From DATJPD01 sp035506575 (GTDB lineage: Bacteria; Pseudomonadota; Alphaproteobacteria; CACIAM-22H2): 64,000 nucleotides of DNA. Below the pieces are notes generated by a model, which saw only the letters and a program-made list of their open reading frames with translations, did not search any database and was not told the origin of the DNA. A program made the translations under genes and the position numbers. Position 1 is the first letter of the stretch. Each line of letters opens with the position of its first letter. Below are positions 59,786 to 64,000 of this stretch, one piece after another. The DNA is taken from the NCBI GenBank assembly GCA_035506575.1, contig DATJPD010000083.1, positions 13,941 through 77,940 of the forward strand, read 5' to 3'.

Positions 59786-61540
59786 GTGATGGACCTGGAT
59801 CGCCGCAATGTCTTGCGGGCCCTCACGGCGGCGGCCCTGACAGGCGTGGCGCCAAAGCTCGCGCGCGCCGCGGACGATGGGTCGATCTACGACGTGAAGC
59901 GGTTCGGCGGCGTGCGCGTTCTTCACATGACCGATGCGCACGCGCAGCTCCTTCCCGTGCATTTCCGCGAGCCGAGCGTCAACATCGGCGTGGCGGCGAT
60001 GCGTGGCCAGCCGCCGCACCTCGTCGGCGAGGCATTCCTGCGCCAGTTCGGCTTCGCGCCCGGCACGCGGCAGGCACACGCGTTCACCTATCTGGATTAC
60101 GAAAAATCCGCCCGGCGCTTCGGCAAGCTTGGCGGTTTTGCGCACATCAAGACTCTGGTCGAGCGTCTGCGCGCCGAGGCGGGGCCTGGGCGCTCGCTCC
60201 TGCTCGACGGCGGCGATTTGATGCAGGGCAGCGGCCTCTCGAATGCGATGCAGGGGGCCGACATGGTGGAGGCGGCGAACCTGCTCGGGGTCGACGCCAT
60301 GACCGCGCATTGGGAGTTCACCTACGGCGAAGACGCCGTGCGCGCCAATATCGCGAAGCTCAAGAGCGAGTTTCTGGCGCAGAACGTCTTTCTGACCGAC
60401 GAAGCGCAGTTCAACGACGCGCCCGCCTTCGATTCCGCCTCGGGCCTCGTGTTCAAACCGGCCACGATCAAGGAGGTCGGCGGCCATCGCCTCGCGGTCG
60501 TCGGCCAGGCGTTCCCGTACACGCCGGTGGCGCATCCCAAGCGTTTCACGCCCGACTGGACGTTCGGCATCCACGCGGACAAGCTGCAGAAGCTGGTGGA
60601 CAAGCTGCGCGCCGACGACAAGGTCGATGCGGTGCTTCTCCTGTCGCACAACGGCATGGACGTCGACCTCAAGCTCGCGGCCCAGGTGAGCGGCATCGAC
60701 GTCGTCCTGGGCGGCCACACGCACGACGCAGTACCCCGCCCGAGCGTGGTCGCCAACCGCGGCGGCAAGACGCTGGTCACGAACGCCGGGTGCGGCGGCA
60801 ACTTCCTCGCCGTGCTCGACCTCGACCTCGACAAGGGCCGGGTGAAGGACGCGCGCTACGAGCTGCTGCCCGTCCATGCCGATCTCCTGCCGCCCGACCG
60901 CGACATGCAGGCGCTGATCGAGCGCCTGCGCAAGCCGCACGAGGCGGCCTTTGCCGAGAAGCTCGCGGTCGCCGACCGGCTGCTCTACCGCCGCGGCAAT
61001 TTCAATGGCACGATGGACCAGCTGATCTGCGACATCTTGCGCCAGGAGCTCGACGCCGAGATCGCTCTCTCGCCGGGCTTCCGCTGGGGCAATACCGTGC
61101 TGCCAGGCCAGCCGATCACGATGGAGGACGTTCTCTCGGAGACGGCGATCACGTATCCACAGGTCTACGTCCAGGATATGACCGGCGCGCAGCTTAAGGC
61201 CGTGATGGAAGACATCTGCGACAATCTGTTCAATCCCGATCCCTACTATCAGCAGGGCGGGGACATGGTGCGCATCGGCGGCATGGACTATGCCTGCGCG
61301 CCGGAGGAGGCGGTCGGCCGCCGCATCTCGGACATGGTGCTCGACAGCGGCAAGGCGATCGAAGCCGACAAGACGTATCGCGTCGCGGGTTGGGCATCGG
61401 TCAACGAGCAGTCGGGCAAACCGGTCTGGGACATCCTGGCCAACCATCTGCGCGCTGCGAAGACGGTGAGCCTCAAGCGGGTCAACCGGGTGGCGCTCAA
61501 GGGTGTGGCCGGCAATCCGGGACTGGCGGCGGAGGCGTGA
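59786..61540 (+). CDS. soxB: SoxB, thiosulfohydrolase
   Basis: 584 residues from TTG/ATG at 59786-59789. Tat signal LDRRNVLRALTAAALTG. Dimanganese 5'-nucleotidase-like core: HMTDAHAQLLP, LLDGGDLMQGSG, LLSHNGMDVD, VVLGGHTHDAVPR; C-terminal domain with GNFNGTMDQL. Hydrolyses the terminal sulfonate from SoxY as sulfate. Its stop overlaps the next start. Confidence 0.96.
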   Translation: MMDLDRRNVLRALTAAALTGVAPKLARAADDGSIYDVKRFGGVRVLHMTDAHAQLLPVHFREPSVNIGVAAMRGQPPHLVGEAFLRQFGFAPGTRQAHAFTYLDYEKSARRFGKLGGFAHIKTLVERLRAEAGPGRSLLLDGGDLMQGSGLSNAMQGADMVEAANLLGVDAMTAHWEFTYGEDAVRANIAKLKSEFLAQNVFLTDEAQFNDAPAFDSASGLVFKPATIKEVGGHRLAVVGQAFPYTPVAHPKRFTPDWTFGIHADKLQKLVDKLRADDKVDAVLLLSHNGMDVDLKLAAQVSGIDVVLGGHTHDAVPRPSVVANRGGKTLVTNAGCGGNFLAVLDLDLDKGRVKDARYELLPVHADLLPPDRDMQALIERLRKPHEAAFAEKLAVADRLLYRRGNFNGTMDQLICDILRQELDAEIALSPGFRWGNTVLPGQPITMEDVLSETAITYPQVYVQDMTGAQLKAVMEDICDNLFNPDPYYQQGGDMVRIGGMDYACAPEEAVGRRISDMVLDSGKAIEADKTYRVAGWASVNEQSGKPVWDILANHLRAAKTVSLKRVNRVALKGVAGNPGLAAEA

Positions 61541-62001
61541 GGCGCCGGGTCGCAGCATTGGTCGCGCTGGCGGTGCTAGCCTGCGCCGCGCCGGCCCACG
61601 CGGCTCCCGCGACCGCTCAACAGGATGCGGCCTCCGACAAGCCGTTCGCCGAGCACAAGATCGTCCTGCAGCTCTCCGATCGAGATCCGGCGAAGCAGGG
61701 CCTGGTGCTGAGCGTCGCCAACAATCTTCTGAAGGCCTATGACCCCGACAAGATCGCCATCGAGGTGGTGGCGTTCGGCCCTGGCATCGACCTTCTGCGC
61801 GCCCATAGCCCTAACCGCGCGCGCGTCGACAGCCTGATCGCGCAAGGCGTGCAGTTCGACGTGTGCATGAACACCGTGGAAACGATCGAGCGCGAGACCG
61901 GCCGCAGGCCGGAGCTCAACCCCAAGGCTGTGCCGGTCCAGGTCGGCGTCGGCCAGATACTGACCCTGGTCGAGCACGGCTTCACGCTCGTCCGGCCTTG
62001 A
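61537..62001 (+). CDS. Exported DsrE-like protein, sox-linked (1)
   Basis: 154 residues from GTG 61537, overlapping the soxB stop (GTGA). Signal peptide VALAVLACAAPAHAAP, then HKIVLQLSDRDPAKQGLVLSVANNLL, IEVVAFGPGIDLLRAHSPN, QFDVCMNTVETI and VGVGQILTLVEHGFTLVRP. The Cys sits where the 62021 paralogue has ACNNT. Likely a periplasmic sulfur-binding accessory of the Sox system. Confidence 0.85.
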   Translation: MRRRVAALVALAVLACAAPAHAAPATAQQDAASDKPFAEHKIVLQLSDRDPAKQGLVLSVANNLLKAYDPDKIAIEVVAFGPGIDLLRAHSPNRARVDSLIAQGVQFDVCMNTVETIERETGRRPELNPKAVPVQVGVGQILTLVEHGFTLVRP

Positions 62002-62020
62002 ACGAAAAAGGAGAAGACCT

Positions 62021-62470
62021 ATGCGCCGTATGTTCCTGTTCGCCGCTGCGCTCCTCATCCTGGCAGCGCCCGTGCTCGCCACGGCCGCGGACAAAAGGCC
62101 GCACCGTATCGCGATCCAGGTCGATCAGAACGACGCTGCGGTGATGAATCTGGCGCTCAACAATGCTTCGAACGTCATCGAATACTATCGAAGCAAGGGC
62201 GAGGACGTGCAGGTCGAAATCGTCGCCTACGGTCCGGGGCTGAACATGCTGCGCGAGGACACGTCACCGGTGAAGGACCGGATCAGGCAGATCAAGGACG
62301 TGAGCTTCCCCAGCGACATCAAGTTCGCCGCCTGCAACAACACCAAAGAGGGGATGGAGAAGCACGAAGGTCACAAGATCACGATTGTCCCGCAGGCGCA
62401 GATCGTCCCATCGGGCGTCGTCGAGCTGATGGAGCTGCAGGAGAACGGCTGGAGCTATGTCCGGCCCTGA
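62021..62470 (+). CDS. Exported DsrE-like protein, sox-linked (2)
   Basis: 149 residues with an AAAAGGAG site. Signal peptide LLILAAPVLATAADK; VDQNDAAVMNLALNNASNVI, VEIVAYGPGLNMLREDT, FAACNNTKEGM and ELMELQENGWSYVRP. Very similar to the 51393-51875 protein. Last gene of the sox operon. Possible sulfur-transfer protein; a single conserved Cys in ACNNT supports this. Confidence 0.87.
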   Translation: MRRMFLFAAALLILAAPVLATAADKRPHRIAIQVDQNDAAVMNLALNNASNVIEYYRSKGEDVQVEIVAYGPGLNMLREDTSPVKDRIRQIKDVSFPSDIKFAACNNTKEGMEKHEGHKITIVPQAQIVPSGVVELMELQENGWSYVRP

Positions 62471-62499
62471 AGGGGCCGCAGATCAGGCATCGGCCCCTT
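62470..62499. terminator. Hairpin between sox operon and SQR-like gene
   Basis: AAGGGGCCG (62470-62478) and CGGCCCCTT (62491-62499), a 9-bp perfect stem with a 12-base loop in the convergent spacer. Probable bidirectional terminator. Confidence 0.55.
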
Positions 62500-62515
62500 C
62501 GCGGTCAGGTCCCTC

Positions 62516-64000
62516 TCAGTTCGGCGGTCGGCTTGCCTCGTGCGGCTGCGGCTCGTGCGGCAGGCGTTGCGGATGCGCGAGCCATTCGCGGCCCTTCAGC
62601 ATGAGGTCGAAGTAGATCGACGGCAGCATCTTTTCCTTTAAGAACCACGCGAGCCGGCTCGGCTCCGTGGGCTCGATGAGGGCGGGAAACGTGGGCAGGA
62701 GTTTTCCGCCATAGCCGAATTCGGCGAGGATGATCTTGCCGCGTTCGACGGTCAGCGGGCACGACCCATAGCCATCGTAGATCGACTGCGGACCGCGTCC
62801 GGCGAGAACCGACACGACGTTGTCCGCCACCACGGGCGCCTGCTTGCGCACCGCGGCTGCTGTCTTCGCGTTGGGCGCCGAACACACGTCCCCGAGGCCG
62901 AAGATGTTGCCGAAGCGCGGATGCTGCAGAGTTTCCTGGCTGACCTCCAGCCAGCCCGCCTTGTCGGCCAGCGGACTGCTGCGGATCACATCCGGTGCCG
63001 TCTGCGGCGGACAGACATGGATCATATCGAAGGATTTCTCGATGCGGCGGGTCGAGCCGTCCGCGCCCTTCACGTCGAACCAGGCCTTCCTGGCCGCGCC
63101 GTCCACGGCTTTGAGGTCGGAGCCGAAGGCGAGCTTGATGCCGTAGCGCTCGACATACTTCATCAGCGGCGGCACGAAGTGCTGGACCCCGAAGAGGACC
63201 GGGCCGGCGGCGTTGAACTCGACCTCGACATTTGGCAGCACGCCTTGCCGGCTCCAATGATTGCACGAGAGGTACATTGCCTTCTGCGGAGCGCCGGCGC
63301 ATTTGATGGGCATCGCCGGCTGCGTGAAGAGGGCGCGCCCGCCCTTCAACTCCTGCACGAGCTGCCACGTGTAAGGCGCCATATCGAACATGTAGTTCGA
63401 GGTCACGCCGTTCTTGCCGAGGGTGTCGCGCAATCCTTCGATGGCGTTCCAGTCGAGCTTGAGGCCCGGGCAGACGACGAGCGCGCGATAGCCAAGACGT
63501 TCACCGTCCTCGATGATGACGGCGTTCTCTTCGGGTGCGAAACCTGAAACGGCAGCGCGGATCCAGCGCGCCCCCTTCGGCATTAGGGCGGACATGGCAC
63601 GCTCGGTCTTCGCGCGCGCGAACACGCCCGCTCCGACCAGCGTCCAGCCCGGCTGGTAATAGTGCTTGTCGGCCGGTTCGAGAATGGCAAGAGACAGGTC
63701 TGGGCGCCGCCGCAGCAGGCCAGCAGCGACCGAGATGCCGGCGGCACCGCCGCCCACCACGATCACGTCGTATGCTGCTACCGAACGTCTGCTATCCGGC
63801 TTCACGGCGCTGCTCCATCGCGCCTCCAGGCGCGGACGGAGTGCGTCCAGCTCGTAGCCCGCGGCCTTCGCCGTTTTCAGGATCGCCGCCGGGTCGAGCC
63901 GGTGGGCTTCGGAGAGTGCCCAGAGAGACGCCGCTCGCGTACCGGTGCGGCAATACGCCAGAACCGGCCCTTTCACGGTGCGCAACATCTCCGCGAAGGC
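62516..64000 (-). CDS. Fusion: TIGR01244-type sulfurtransferase/phosphatase domain + SQR-like flavoprotein (5' end outside window)
   Basis: About 494 residues visible; the start is beyond the right edge. The N-terminal part has the Cys-x5-Arg loop YCRTGTRAASLW of the TIGR01244 (Blh-type) phosphatase/sulfurtransferase fold. After a linker comes a sulfide:quinone-reductase-like flavoprotein: FAD motif VIVVGGGAAGISVAAGLL, YYQPGWTLVGAGVF, VCPGLKLDW, KCAGAPQKAMYLSCNHW and FGLGDVCSAPNAKTAAAVRKQAP. Likely oxidises sulfide to persulfide and transfers it within one protein. Convergent with the sox operon. Confidence 0.9.
   Translation of the reverse strand, partial: AFAEMLRTVKGPVLAYCRTGTRAASLWALSEAHRLDPAAILKTAKAAGYELDALRPRLEARWSSAVKPDSRRSVAAYDVIVVGGGAAGISVAAGLLRRRPDLSLAILEPADKHYYQPGWTLVGAGVFARAKTERAMSALMPKGARWIRAAVSGFAPEENAVIIEDGERLGYRALVVCPGLKLDWNAIEGLRDTLGKNGVTSNYMFDMAPYTWQLVQELKGGRALFTQPAMPIKCAGAPQKAMYLSCNHWSRQGVLPNVEVEFNAAGPVLFGVQHFVPPLMKYVERYGIKLAFGSDLKAVDGAARKAWFDVKGADGSTRRIEKSFDMIHVCPPQTAPDVIRSSPLADKAGWLEVSQETLQHPRFGNIFGLGDVCSAPNAKTAAAVRKQAPVVADNVVSVLAGRGPQSIYDGYGSCPLTVERGKIILAEFGYGGKLLPTFPALIEPTEPSRLAWFLKEKMLPSIYFDLMLKGREWLAHPQRLPHEPQPHEASRPPN

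Overview
The window is high-GC DNA packed with genes in short operons. Gene content points to an alphaproteobacterium, probably a metabolically flexible member of the Hyphomicrobiales or Rhodospirillales: FixK/FNR-type regulators, a Kelly-Friedrich sox cluster, phasin, many TTT/ABC solute-binding proteins, and small alphaproteobacterial helical proteins. The genus cannot be named from sequence alone. No rRNA, tRNA, CRISPR array, prophage or insertion sequence was seen.

Layout. 1-2850: end of a transglutaminase / circularly permuted ATP-grasp / alpha-E cluster. 2863-33075 (plus 48.7-52.2 kb): a stress and low-oxygen survival island. It encodes phasin, two alanine-zipper lipoproteins, Hsp20, a secreted nitroreductase, three L,D-transpeptidases, a DUF882 endopeptidase, a divergent GroEL, a Lon-type protease with a tandem-Usp protein, malic enzyme, PolX, nicotinate phosphoribosyltransferase, a hibernation factor fused to a cold-shock domain, a leucine-dehydrogenase/2-oxoacid dehydrogenase/cyclic-DPG synthase operon, an archaeal-type SAM synthetase, a pentapeptide-repeat protein and a MacAB pump. 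36.4-48.5 kb: ordinary accessory metabolism, namely a MASE4-GGDEF cyclase, solute-binding proteins, a small membrane/cytochrome operon, PEP carboxylase, a 2OG oxygenase, a polysaccharide deacetylase and a hydrolase. 49-51.3 kb: a second FixK-like regulator and a receiver-only response regulator. 52.3-53.9 kb: purine salvage. 53.9-64 kb: a thiosulfate-oxidation locus (a predicted sulfide-sensing ArsR, a metallo-hydrolase, soxCDXYZAKB, two DsrE-like proteins and a sulfide:quinone-reductase-like flavoprotein running off the end).

The unifying signal is regulatory. Fifteen exact copies of TTGAY-N4-RTCAA, the FNR/FixK/ANR half-site palindrome, plus two one-mismatch copies, lie in intergenic DNA between 4.1 and 52.3 kb, in front of nearly every operon of the survival island. 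Two FixK-like regulators in the window carry the ExxSR recognition helix that reads this box. Both regulator genes have the same TACGTAGTC (FixJ-type) element 85-87 bp upstream. At seven promoters the box centre is 41.5-43.5 bp from the start codon and there is no Shine-Dalgarno sequence, which implies leaderless mRNAs. The box-controlled genes with longer leaders do have Shine-Dalgarno sequences.

Taken together the island looks like an alphaproteobacterial counterpart of the mycobacterial DosR dormancy regulon (Hsp20, Usp, nitroreductase, ribosome hibernation). It is extended with cell-wall cross-linking enzymes, NAD(P)/carbon metabolism and a set of tiny paired helical proteins of unknown function.
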